A stretch of 64,000 bases of DNA from Zygaena filipendulae (lineage: Eukaryota; Arthropoda; Insecta; Lepidoptera; Zygaenidae). The notes beneath the pieces are model-generated. The model was not told the origin of the DNA. It saw only the letters and a list, made by a program, of their open reading frames with translations, and ran no database searches. The translations under genes and the position numbers were made by a program. Position 1 is the stretch's first letter; every line of letters starts with the position of its first letter. The DNA is taken from assembly GCA_907165275.2 (NCBI GenBank), contig CAJRBF020000004.1:124001-188000 (forward strand), given 5' to 3'. Below are positions 10,986 to 21,818 of this stretch, piece by piece.

Positions 10986-12882
10986 ATGTGTGACGAGTTG
11001 GTAATCTTCAAATTTCTCGAAAATGATGCTTCAGAATCTAATAACGAAGCAAAACTTCAACGAAGACGCCTTCGAGATTTTAGTGACCCGTTTGATGTTG
11101 ATGAAATGCAATTTATAAAACGTTATAGATTAAGCAAACAGCTAGTCCACAATTTGTGCGACGAAGTGAGACCACATCATGTGGTTGGGCTTGCAAGGGC
11201 GTCAGACATATCACTTGAGAGAAAGGTAGGTGTTTATCAATACCACCAACTAAATTATCACTCTCTGTAAAATAAGGATAACCCAATTGATACCTATTTT
11301 AGATACTGTGCCTTCATGTTAAATATTTAGATTTTAAATTAAATTATTTTTGCAGGTTCTAGTAGCATTATCTTTCTATGCAACGGGTTCTTACCAACGC
11401 CCCATTGGTGATATATCAGCACACTCTGTAGCTCAACCTACAGTGTCGGTGATTATAAAGCAGATTACCAAATTATTAAACTTACCCCATATGCAAGCTA
11501 AACATATAAAGTTTCCGAGAACACCTGAAGAAAGAGATGATAACAAAATAAGGTGAGTACATACTTAACCTAGGACAGAAAACAGTATCACTCATTAAAT
11601 GTCCAATTGGTAAAATATATATTTTTATTTTTTAAATATTTTTCTGTTTACAACATTGGGTTATAAATAATACACTTAAATTTAATATCTATTTTAATAA
11701 TAAAAATGATAACAAAATTGTAAATTGTATTGTTAGGAGGTTCCTCTCTCTGGAGCCCTGACCACCGGTAGCTTGGACCCTGTTCCCCATACCGGTGGGC
11801 TACAATTATTTATATTTTTAAATGTTTTTTAAATTAATATTTAAAAATGTAAATGATTTGTATAGATATTAATAAAAGAATAATTATGATAGCAAAATAG
11901 TTAAGAACTAAAATAGTTATATGTATTTGACTCATGTCTGTTTTTCTTATTAAAATAAAAGATTTATTAGTACCAAACATTATTTTTTAAAATTTTACAA
12001 TAAAATGAAAGATCTAAAAAGATTGCTTTATAATAAGTGAGAAAAAACAAAAAACATACTTGAGTTCACATAACAAAATAACATTTTTAAATAACAATTT
12101 AAAATTATTACAAAATAACATTTTTAAATAATATTTATAAGTAAAATACATAAGTAGGTAATTCTTCTTCAGTCGAAATTTCTTTGGAGTTAATCTGAAA
12201 CAATTTAATTTTAGATTTGTAATGCCGATATGCAAATTATGAGTGTGGATGCTAGTTTTGGTGGAGCTACTCATGATTCTTTTATCTGGTCAAACCATCC
12301 CATAAAGGAACACATGGAACTTATCAGCAGAAATGAGGCAATATGGTTACTTGGTATGAAATGTGTTCTCTATATTACTTATTTATACAATATACATATT
12401 CCAATGATAAAATGGATATTTTATAGATATTTTGATGATTTCTAGGTGATTCTGGGTACCCTTTAAGAAGATACATGATGACACCAATTAATGATGCCAG
12501 TCCGGATACTCCAGAAGCATACTACACTTATCTGCATGTCCGGACAAGAAATGTGATTGAAAGGACAATTGGTGTCTTGAAAGCTAGATTCAGGTGTTTA
12601 CTTGTACATAAGGTGCTACATTATTCTCCTCCTGTAGCAGCATCTATTGTAAATGCTTGTGTAATATTACACAACATTTGCAATAGAGTGAATATCCATG
12701 TACAAGGACTAACAGATGAAGAGGCTTTGCTAGAAACATCTAGACAGGTCCGCTCTGACACTCACCAACATCCACACCCTTCAACCTCCAGCAGTAACCG
12801 TGAGCTCAGTGAAGGTTTAAGTGTCAGGAGCACACTAGTCTCTCGTCTGTGGACCTCTCGAACCCATGTTCCTACAAATTGA
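10986..12882 (+). pseudogene. Harbinger transposase (HARBI1-like), missing first catalytic exon
   Basis: The predicted spliced gene has exons at 10986-11225, 11356-11552, 12215-12353 and 12446-12882, with GT...AG borders. Exon 1 joins exon 2 in frame (ERK|VLVALSFYATG). Exon 3 has CNADMQIMSVDASF. Exon 4 has GDSGYP (second catalytic Asp) and VIERTIGVLKARFR (catalytic Glu), then the usual LHNIC ending and a Ser/Thr-rich tail. The family normally has a CIDGTH-type block with the first catalytic Asp between exons 2 and 3. I cannot find it in 11553-12214, which is AT-rich apart from a GC-rich patch at about 11736-11805, and exon 2 does not splice to exon 3 in phase. The gene is therefore probably inactive through loss of that exon. 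Confidence 0.75.
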
Positions 12883-13126
12883 GATATTTTATTAAAACAG
12901 TTATTTCATAAGAATTATATTTAATTTAGTTAAAATACCTTGTTTTTTTTTTATTAAAGATTCTAGTATTCTAATATGACACTGTATTTCACTGAAGTAT
13001 TAAATGTATTTCATAGCTTTTGTATAATAAAACTGAGTTTGTTACAAAATGTAATTTATGTAGGTATAATTATATGTTTTTGATGGTGATAAAGTGTTTG
13101 TTTCAATTAATATTACCAATACCATA

Positions 13127-14080
13127 TTACCTATCAATAACTGATGCTATTGCATTTAATGTCACTAACATTTCTTGTAGAGTTTGGGCATTTCTTTGTA
13201 GAGTCTCTGCTATTTGGGTTAGAGACACAGAATTTTGTTGCTCTGCTAACAATCGATCCTGAGAAATGTTAACCAACATTTCTCTGGCCATTTGTTGGCT
13301 CAAAGCAACTTGTCGTCTGCTGCGTCGACGTTGCACCCGCCTGGAAGTTCCCTCAGTTGCTTGTGGTTGAGGTGCCCCCTCTTGTACCTGTTGCTCCACA
13401 TCATTACTTTCATCAACCAACGCCTCTGTTAGAGGGCATTCCTCAATAGGTGGGCTCTCATGGTCTAGAGGAGCTGGCACATGTGTGGATTGTGAAGTTC
13501 CAGCTACAGGTGCAGCAGGTTCGGGCTGGGTTAGCTACAAAAACATGCACATTTAATTAATTCTTAAATTAAACAATGTTAACTTCAAAAGACACCTAAA
13601 ATACTTACAATTGGGAATGGATCTACTTGGGTATTAGGTAACCCACTTCCAAAGTCTTCCCCAAGTAAACTTAAAAATTTTTTTTCCACGTCATTCAAGG
13701 GGATGGCTTCAGAAGGGCCACCCCCTGTGCGATTTTGGGCAGTGCGAATGCTTGCTACTCTCCTCTTCAATTTCGCTTTGTAATCAATCCAATACTAGAA
13801 AAAAAAATTACATTACATGTAACTTAGGCGAACAAAATTGTTTTTAATAAATTTTACTATACTCACATTAGACCATCCCTTCCAGTCCTTGGTGGCTCCC
13901 TCTCCCATGGAGTTCAATCTCTCAGACACAGAAGTCCACATCCGTTTTGAATATTCCCTTGCTTGGGCTGATTTATTATATCCAATAGCCACATCTCTGT
14001 GGGAATTTAAAAACTCCCACAAAGATTCGAGCTGATTGAATGATACTCGGTGACGACGCGAAATCTCACCCTGTGAACTA
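13127..14080 (-). CDS. Harbinger Myb/SANT-like DNA-binding protein
   Basis: This is the second Harbinger protein, which in the family helps carry the transposase to the nucleus and to the TIRs. Minus-strand exons: about 14080-13868 with WEFLNSHRDVAIG, RMWTSVSERLNSMG and WKGWSN; about 13795-13609 with YWIDYKAKLKRR and a Gly/Ser/Pro-rich stretch; and about 13535-13127 with an acidic/Gln region, RRVQRRRSRRQ and a C-terminal coiled coil. The tryptophan spacing (W..W..W) and the basic KAKLKRR end match the Myb/SANT-like domain. A further small 5' exon may lie at about 14160-14205. No stop was seen inside the exons. Exon limits are predictions. Confidence 0.65.
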
Positions 14081-14699
14081 AACCATAAAAGGTATTAATA
14101 GTTATAGTATTTTTTGCTTAATCAAAATACAAACATTAATACAAATAATTATTACTCACGCCATTCTTAGTAAAATTTCTTAAAGCTTGAGCAAAACCAC
14201 TTTCTTGCACTAATGCAACGCAACAAATAACACAATAAGTTGCACTCTCGTCAATTTTTCTCGAGAATAATCACACAAATCTTTCAACATCCACTTCAAC
14301 ATCTTTCAAGTTTCAGTTTATCAGTTTGTTTTTTGGCGGGCTCAGCGAAGCACAAGTTGTCAAGTACCGTTCAGAAATAAGATGCGTGAGACATGCAACA
14401 CCATTACTATTATTAAGTATAAGTTTATCATAAAATGTTAATTAATTTCATTTGTATTTATTTATTTTATTTAATTACTTTATCCTTACCATTTAACCGT
14501 TTAAGAATGTTTTTACACATAAATTTGTAAAACCGATAATTACCGGTAACTTCAAAGTCGATTTCCGAACGTCATCTCAAACCAGTCATAGACAACCGAT
14601 CCAGGATGATTCCAGTCACTATAACGTACGTCGTAATACGAAAAAGAACAAGGCAGTATAACGCCGTAAATTGAATGGCCTGGAAACAAGCTGGTTTAC

Positions 14700-14781
14700 T
14701 TAGAGGTCATGTGCATGTCGCCCGGCTGGAATCTTATGTGCGGCGGCTTGTACACGGAGTACAGCCGCGTTGGGTTGCCGG
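14700..14781 (-). pseudogene. Jockey-clade element: short endonuclease piece between two insertions
   Basis: Eighty-two bases on the minus strand read LYSVYKPPHIRFQPGDMH, an AP-endonuclease segment that fits between the piece at 17517-17830 and the one at 10640. The Harbinger element bounds it on one side and the 2.7 kb TG...CA element on the other. CCGG at 14778-14781 is the target duplication of the latter. Confidence 0.7.
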
Positions 14782-17516
14782 TGTAACTTACCCCCCCTCG
14801 CGCGACTTTCTCCGATCTACTTCTTACTACGATGATCTCTAATTTGGCCTGATTGTCTAGTGGTTAGGACTCTAAATTCGTTGTGTGCAGTAACCTATGA
14901 TTCTTTTAGGTTGAGATTGAACTATCGTCTTAGTATTTGCATCATAGTTTTTAGTTTTGGTTAAGTTTATAGCTAAGATTCTAAAGTTAATACATGAACG
15001 ATCTCTAATTTATGTTTAGCGAATACACGAACGATCTTAGACTAGTACACGGACGAATCCCTATTTTTATTGCTTTCGTGCGACCTCTTTCCTAACTTTA
15101 GGTGGATGATCTATTTTTAATTCATCTATGTGGATGATCTACTTTTAGTTTATTTATGTGGATGATCTAGTTTTGTTAGTTTGTTTGTGACGACCTGCCT
15201 CCCTAACATTATATCGATGTTCTATTTTATTAGTTTGTTTACCGGCCTAATTCATTAGTTTATATTGACGACCTAATCTATTGCTTGTAGGCTAAGTTTG
15301 AATAATCTTGACCCTAATGTTTGTCTATCTCTACAATTTGTTTTAGTTTGTGTTTGTCGGTTTAACCCCGGTCAACATCTCGTCAAAAGCTACCATTCCT
15401 GGCTCAGATGGCTCAGACATTGCCAGGACGCATAAATATATTTAATAAACCACCCAGACGATTCTATTCCAAGGTCAACCAGATTTTGTCCCCTCAGCAT
15501 GACGCAAGCATTGGCCACAGGAACCTCAAGTACTACGTGAAATGATTGTTGGCACTGCAACCAATCCCGACGTCAAACCGAAGGTAAGGCTTCCAGTTAA
15601 TACATAAGTATTCGCCGGAAGGTGGTATAGCCCCTCCTGCGCTATTCCACGGTGATGACCATCCAGCACAATGCCTTCGTCACCTCCCCCAACCTGTTTC
15701 ACAAGGTAGAGGATCATTCTAGATAGTTACATCTAAGATCATTCACCAGCGTCCGCTTCAGGAATCCAGTGAGGAGACTGTACGTCCCCAGTCCGAAGAC
15801 TACCGCCGCGTTGGAGCCATGGTGAGCCCTTGAATATGTGCCAGCCCGAAGACCAGGGTTGGGTGGGACCACCACAAACCAAACCCCAGCACAGTGATCC
15901 AAAATTGTATGTGTGTGTTGTCGGAGACCAATCTCTCCCTGGAACCTGGAACTTCAGCTGATGAACTCTCTGTCATACTGCAAGCAGTGAGGCCGTAGCC
16001 TAGCCGTAGCTGTAGAGTTGAATGGCTCTCTCTCCCCTGTGAACCCACTCGGGCATCCAACTCGTTCTGCCACATCAGAACATTGGCAAGCACATCGTGT
16101 TGAAAAACACAAAGGTTGCCGAGAATCTAGCGTCAGCGACGAGGTCGCCAACAGCCGATCCCCCAGCCTCTGCACAACGGTCTCGATCGCAAAGCGCAGG
16201 GACCTACGTAAGCATACATGTGGTTGCGAGTCACAGTAGCTCCAGTCTGTCTCCGCAGCCAGCAATCGAGCCACAGAGCGCATTGGCCCATCGATAATAT
16301 TTGTAATAAAAAGAAAGGTAAAACAGAAAGAAGAGCGAACAACCCTTCCCTGGTGTAGGAGAGGGCCGGCATCTCCAGTCAGCCGCATCGGTGATATGTA
16401 GATTGAATAACACGGAAGGCGTTGTTATTCAAGGTAAGATACAAGGCGCACAACGAAACTCGTCACGGCGCAGACGACTCAAGGCGCGGATTTTTACCCA
16501 TCTACGCCATCATACGCTCGCGACGTGCAATGTCCAACCGTTCAAGATTAGAGTTCCGTTTGCTTCGAGCCTATTTGGTACTGTGATTTGAAGATCCTTC
16601 CTCGTGACTAATGTTTTTAGGTCTACGCTCGAGATATCCTAACGGACGTCAAGTGCACTGACAGACCTTCGCACAAAAACATTAAATCACTCTGCGCTAT
16701 CGCTCGCTCAACAAGACTATTCGTAACGAACCGTCTTTTGTAATGATAAAATCAATACAAATATTCTATCCAAAGCATCTCGTTCACGAGGCGCATCGGC
16801 CCACATACGCTTTCATGCGACCACCAAGTATCACAATCGCGCATGCTCGCCTCTGCACAACGCAATCAGGACACAATGCGTAATGACGAAACTTTCAGGT
16901 CGCGTGTACGAATCCTTGCACAAACCGATAAATCGTTCTGCGCGCAGACCGCTCGACCACGACGTACTTTGCATGTATATTATTTATTAAAAAATTTGTA
17001 TGAGAAAATAAATTTTATGTTTGATAAATGTGCAATAATATTATATTTATTGTCCCTTAGACGTTCCCTCCCCAGCGCATTCGTTTATTACACTATTATC
17101 AATTTACTTTCCCAACAAATTTTTGTCGTCAGGACATTTTTTCACCTCCGTATTCCCCGTAGATATACGGCCCGTGGATACTGGCGGTGCGTTCGGCCCT
17201 GTATTCCGAGACGCCTGCATGGGGGGATTCGCGTTTTCTAACTTGCTCCTATACTCTCGAAATTCAATATACATTTGGTATTCCCTAATACAAGCACTTT
17301 CCTTCATATAATATTTTGTCCTAACTTATTTAGTTTAGGAGTTATTATTGATAAACGTACTAAAACTTGTTTCCGATGTTATTTGAACCGCAATGTCCTC
17401 TAATATGTTTTAAATGTAATTTTATAGGTGTATTTTATTATCTTCTATACTTTAATAATTATTTAAGTTTTTAATTATAACCAAAAAAATTTTGTAGGAC
17501 CTTATGGGTCGTCACA
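14782..17516. mobile_element. 2.7 kb TG...CA element, complete copy 1 (solo LTR-like)
   Basis: It begins TGTAACTTACCCCCCC and ends CTTATGGGTCGTCACA, flanked by CCGG at 14778-14781 and 17517-17520. TG...CA ends with a 4 bp duplication suggest a long solo LTR of a gypsy-like retrotransposon. The first six bases of both ends are also near-inverted (TGTAAC/TGTGAC), so a non-autonomous integrase-type (Ginger-like) DNA element is the alternative. There is no recognisable protein. The minus-strand frames at 15526-16413 recur in other copies only because the DNA does. A tRNA-like A-box (TGTCTAGTGGTTAGGACT) lies near 14854. Related copies: 50159-52936, 36989-39069 and 6829-9337. Confidence 0.8.
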
Positions 17517-19139
17517 CCGGCGATGCAAAGCTCGTCGCCCAGGGCGCTGAGCGCCGAGGGCTGCACGGCGGGAACTCGTTGGTGAACGACTCCTCGCTTG
17601 ACTAGCACTACCAGCCCTCTATAGGCTTGACCCTGAGGGCTGATTTCGTCCTGGCGATAAACATGATAGCCGGCAACTGTTAGGTTAGTTGCCGGCCTTA
17701 GAAGAGTCTCGCAGACCAGCGCCACGTCGATCCGCTGGTCACGCAAAACGGTCTTCAGGACGGATGTTTTGCCCCGAAGACCGTTGGCGTTCCAGTAGAT
17801 TATCTTGAGCGAGGTCACACCTGCTGCAGGATGCGGGACATACCGCTCAGGATGACCTGGATGGGGTCGTCGTCGTACATCTTGGAGGACGCCGATCACC
17901 ATCTCGATGGCGACGAGCTTGTTGCTCTTGCCCGCTCCCGGAGTCCGGGGCTTAGAAGCGCCGGGCCTGCGGGCAGCGGGGAGAGCCGTTGCTGATGAGG
18001 GTTGGGGAGGAGCGGTGGCCGGACCAGTGGGCACCCCTGACGGCTCTGAAGCAGCCCCCTCCATGATCCCCTTCTTCTTCTTTTTGCCCCTCTTTCTCTT
18101 CCTCTTCACGCCGGAAGAGGAAGGAGGGGCCGCCGCACCCGTAGCACGCCACTTCGGGATGTTCGCAGGTGCCATCAGAGTGGTGGCGCCGGCTCCCGCA
18201 GCCACCTGCGCCACTTGCGGGGCGATAGGTCGGCCGGTAGACAGGGCGACCGTGCCTGCCTTTTTGTTTCGGGCTTCCCTTTTGAAGACAGGGCACGACG
18301 CCCTGTTGGCCGGGTGTGCCCCCCCGCAGTTGACGCAGGTGGGGGGCTCCTCTTTGGGGGGGAGGGGGGGGCAGTCGGCAGCGGCGTGCTCCTCGCCGCA
18401 GCGGACGCACGCGAGCCTCCGGTTGCAGCCGAACGACGAGTGCCGGAACTGCTGACACCGGTGGCATTGCGCGGGTCCACGTTTGCCCCGCCAGACGTCG
18501 ATTTTGATCCTGGGCATACACAGCATCTCTGTGATGTCGTATATGCCCGGGGTGAGATTCGGGGTGCGGCGCAGCTGGGCGTAGTATATGCAGCCGGGCC
18601 TGCCGGCACGGGCGCGGATAGGGCGGACGTACTTCGGCTCGTAGCCCATGGCTACGAGCTCCTGGGTAATTTCCGACGGGTCAGTGTCGATCGGTAGCCC
18701 CCTTATTGTTACCTTGACACTCTGATCCACCGGAAGGGAGTACGCGAACCAGGATACCGTCCGGTCTTCCTTTTCCAGCGCCGTTAGGTAGCGCTGGACC
18801 AGACGGTATTCCGATTCGTCCTTTGGGATGAAGTGCACGCCCTTACCATATGGGCGTGCGCTAGGATTCCGCCCCAATTTATCCTTTAGGGCGCGGAAGT
18901 GGTGTTTCCAGTCGGGGAGGTTTTCCACGACCAGGGGGGGCGCTCCTGCGCTTATCCCTCTTTCGCGCCGCCCCTGCGCCGCCGCCGGCAGGCGCGGCTG
19001 GAGCGGCTGGAACGGCGGGCTGTGCGTCCATCGGCGCAGCAGCGGGCGCCGGTGGGGACGCAGCCCGCACGGCGTCGGCGAATGTTTGCCGTGGGTGGGG
19101 GGCCCCGCCTGAGCCGACGTCAATTTCCGTGGAGCTCAT
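17517..19139 (-). pseudogene. Jockey-clade ORF1 (gag-like zinc-knuckle protein) and start of ORF2 endonuclease
   Basis: ORF1 encodes the nucleic-acid-binding protein that coats element RNA. From 19139 the frame reads FADAVRAASPP, then Ala/Pro-rich low complexity. It shifts frame at the G-run near 18935, and continues with a PRE_C2HC-type region (YGKGVHFIPKDESEYR, VTIRGLPIDTDPSEI) and three zinc knuckles (CHRCQQFRHSSFGC, CVRCGEEHAAADC, CVNCGGAHPANRASC). After a Lys-rich and Pro-rich tail the same frame runs into LKIIYWNANGLRG, the start of the AP-endonuclease, up to VALVCETLL (catalytic Glu). ORF1 and ORF2 are normally separate. The fusion probably reflects a small indel near the GAC repeat at about 17865-17880. 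The copy is cut at 17516 by the 2.7 kb element. PRE_C2HC gag points to the jockey/X-element clade. Confidence 0.8.
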
Positions 19140-20395
19140 GGGGGAGTCCCTTAGTGGGCTCTCCGGCCCGGAGAGCGCGCGCGGATGCGTCAGCTGCTCG
19201 CGTTGCGGCCTGGGAGCCGGTAGGCTCGGTACACCCCCTGGGGGCGATATGTTGTGGCAGGCTCGCTTGCCCGGCTCCTCATCGTCGGAGGAGTCGGGGA
19301 CGCGCAGCTTACGTGCGGCCCCTGCAGGGGGGGGTTCCCAATGCCGGTAGGTGCAGAGGAGCCTTTCGTGCGAGTTGCACGTGGAACTCCTCCTCTGCGG
19401 TCCTACCGGCCAGGCTCTCGGAGGATCCGTGGAGAGCGCGCCTGCGCTCGCGGAACGTGCGCGGCATCGCCTCCATCATCTCCCCGGAGAGGAGCCCCGT
19501 TTGCTTCAGCCTGGAGGTGATGAGCATGTCGACCTCCAGGTGGGCATTCGGAATATCTCCGGGTGATGGAGTGGCGCGCCGCGACGGTCATGAGCGGGGG
19601 CAAACTGTGCCCTGTGCCCTTGGCCGCCGTGACGCGCGGGGTGGAAGATGAGGCCGCGGTGGCGCCCGTATGAGCAGACTCCAGTTCAGGGGTGCGTGCG
19701 GTCGACTGGGTCGTCGGCCGCTTGCCCCCGGGCTGGGTCGCCGCGGAGCGCGACGGCGGGTGATCGCCGTCACGGGGGGGAGGCGCTTCCCGCGTTAGAC
19801 GCGGGTCGCGTGAAGGAGCCCTGCCCGCCATCCGCTTAGGTGCGAGATGGCTGACAGGGACAACACGAGGGGGGAGAGGGGTTGGGACCCACCCACAGTG
19901 CGCTCCGAGTAAGGAAGACGCACACCAGCACCTAACAGCGCCCCGCTACGGACATTTGATCCGAAGCGGTGCGCGGCGGCCGCTGGTTTGCGTCTCCCTT
20001 AGGACGCAGGCTCGACCGAAGGCCACAGAAGGCCGCGACCTTCCCTACCGCTCCCGCACACAGCACCGCACAGCACCGCTGCGACGATACCACGGTTAGC
20101 AAACTCAATTGCCGCTCCCTGGTATCACGCGCAGCACTGCACGAACCGTGCACGGAAGACGGACGCGACTCGGGGGGCGTAAACGAGAAATTACGCCGCC
20201 GAGAACGCGATGTTGGTGAGAGCCGGGAGCCGGAACCTGGAGCACGAACACTTTCACTCGGGACGCCAACTTCAGCAACTTCAGCAGTGCAGTCCATTGT
20301 GGATGGGTAGCCAGTCCACGAGGATAATTTGCCTCTTTCAGAAATAAATAGCTGTTTTACAGGTTGCGATAAAGAAATGAAGTGGCAAAAATCTA
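19140..20395 (-). other. 5' region of the minus-strand jockey element (no gene)
   Basis: This is GC-rich sequence upstream of ORF1 on the minus strand, with many overlapping short frames on both strands typical of GC-rich non-coding DNA. None carries a recognisable domain. Base composition falls back to AT-rich at about 20390, taken as the approximate 5' limit of the element. Confidence 0.45.
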
Positions 20396-20819
20396 ACAAT
20401 TACATAACAGAGTGCGGCGTCAAGCTCAAAATATTCGTACTGAAGATGCGGGTACGCGTAGGAATGGTGTGGGAATGACAAAATTTATGCAAGCCTGAAG
20501 TTTATTTATATTTACATCATTGAAAAAATTGTTAGACATACCAACTAATATTTTCGAAAAAAAAGCGCCATCGTATGACAGCGACTATACGTGATTGCAA
20601 ACAGACAGATGCGGAGGAAATTCTTGTTTCTTTTTCAAAATTTTAATAAAATTTTGATAAATTAGACTATAAAGACAATGATAATATAACTGGGTACCAA
20701 AAAATAAATGATTATTGAATAATTAGTGCTTTATTTATCTGATTCATCCCATAGGTCTTTTCGGTTACGCGCGCCCGCTCCCGTTACAAATGACCGCGCG
20801 CCCGCTTGAAGGTTAAGAA
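20396..20819. other. AT-rich intergenic stretch
   Basis: No coding, RNA or repeat signal was recognised. A short GC-rich patch (GCGCGCCCGCTCCCGTTACA and a near repeat) lies at about 20768-20812, just before the gypsy fragment. Confidence 0.4.
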
Positions 20820-21457
20820 CAAAGGAAACGGAAATAGTTGCTAGAGAGTTAGTTAGAAATTTTATTTTAAGGTATGGTATTCCAATAACCGATAATGGAA
20901 CAGAATTTATGTCCTCTACCATGTCTGAAGTTTGCAAATTATTGAATATAACGAAATTAAACTCTACAGCGTATCATCATGAAACATTAGGATCTTTGGA
21001 AAATACACATAAAAGTTTAGGTGCATATTTAAGAATTCAGTGTGGAAATAACAAAAACGATTGGAGTAATTGGTTACTTTACTGGTGCTTTTCTAATAAT
21101 ACATCAGTTCATTCAAGTACGAAATATACACCATTTGAACTTATATTTGGAAAACTTTGTAATTTGCCAAGTAATTTTAAGTCTTAAGTAGATCCTATGT
21201 ATAATTTTGACGATTACTATCCATTTGAATTAAAATATAGGTTACAGAAAGCCCAAATGGATGCTCATAAAAATCTTTTAGAAAATAAGCAATTAAGGAA
21301 ACATATGTATGATAAGAATATTAACCCTGTCACATACAAAAAAGGTGACTTATTGTTATTGAAAAACCAAACTGGTGACAAATTAGATAAAATTTTTAAT
21401 GGACCATTTAAAGTAATTGACGATTTGTGTTGTAACGTGAAAATATTAAAAAAATAA
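20820..21457 (+). pseudogene. Ty3/gypsy integrase fragment
   Basis: The frame from about 20820 reads FILRYGIPITDNGTEFMSS, the second catalytic Asp region (TDNGTEF) of a retroviral-type integrase core. It continues with TAYHHETLGSLENTHKSL, in which the catalytic Glu position is LENTH. A TAA at about 21185 interrupts it. The downstream frame 21197-21457 has the C-terminal region (MDAHKNLLENKQLRKHMYD, YKKGDLLLLKNQ, GPFKVIDD), typical of the gypsy integrase tail. Everything upstream of the integrase core is missing, so it is an immobile relic. Confidence 0.8.
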
Positions 21458-21818
21458 CAAAGAATACATTGTTCATAAAAATAATACCAAATTATTTCAT
21501 GCTTTGTTGAAATAATAAGCAGAGATTAATAAAAGTATTTTAATTGCGCACAACGTACGCAGGAAAAAGGTAATGCACATCACATGAAAAAATGGTGCGA
21601 ATGACAGCCCGCCCGGGTTGCCAGCACAAAACGGAAAAAAGTAAACAATGTATGTTTTGTACTAAACATAAGTGGGCCCGGGCGAAACCTTAATTATAAT
21701 AATTATAAAAAAAAATGCTAATACAAGCAAGGGCGAAATCTAAACTATAATAAATCATAGTACAAGCAAACTCTAATAGGTATGCTTTTAGTAAAAAATC
21801 AACAGATTAGCAAGCCAA
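21458..21818. other. Intergenic stretch
   Basis: AT-rich sequence between the gypsy fragment and the Bel-Pao integrase. Two related pieces containing AAGGGCGAAA/GGGCGAAACC (about 21675 and 21735) suggest a short degenerate duplication. No gene was recognised. Part may be the Bel-Pao 3' region. Confidence 0.35.

Larger units (their letters stand above)
10651..14699. mobile_element. PIF/Harbinger DNA transposon
   Basis: A roughly 4 kb element carries the two genes expected of this superfamily, on opposite strands. One is a DDE transposase of the HARBI1 type (10986-12882 +) and the other a Myb/SANT-like DNA-binding protein (13127-14080 -). The two ends are imperfect inverted repeats sharing CCAG..CAATTTAC and ACTGCCTTG in the same order. 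The expected 3 bp target duplication is not clear, so the end coordinates are good to about 5 bp. It is nested in the minus-strand jockey element. Confidence 0.8.

Noticed and set aside
12014..12274. Minus-strand 86-codon ORF in the Harbinger intron
   Set aside because: AT-rich Lys/Phe/Leu composition within an intron, and it overlaps the true exon 3 on the other strand.
15526..16413. Set of minus-strand ORFs (63-144 codons) conserved in three copies of the 2.7 kb element
   Set aside because: Conservation follows the DNA repeat. The frames overlap each other, end at different places in each copy and show no known fold or motif.
17907..19651. Plus-strand ORFs of up to 250 codons over the jockey ORF1
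   Set aside because: These are GC-rich shadow frames. The minus strand carries the zinc knuckles and endonuclease motifs.
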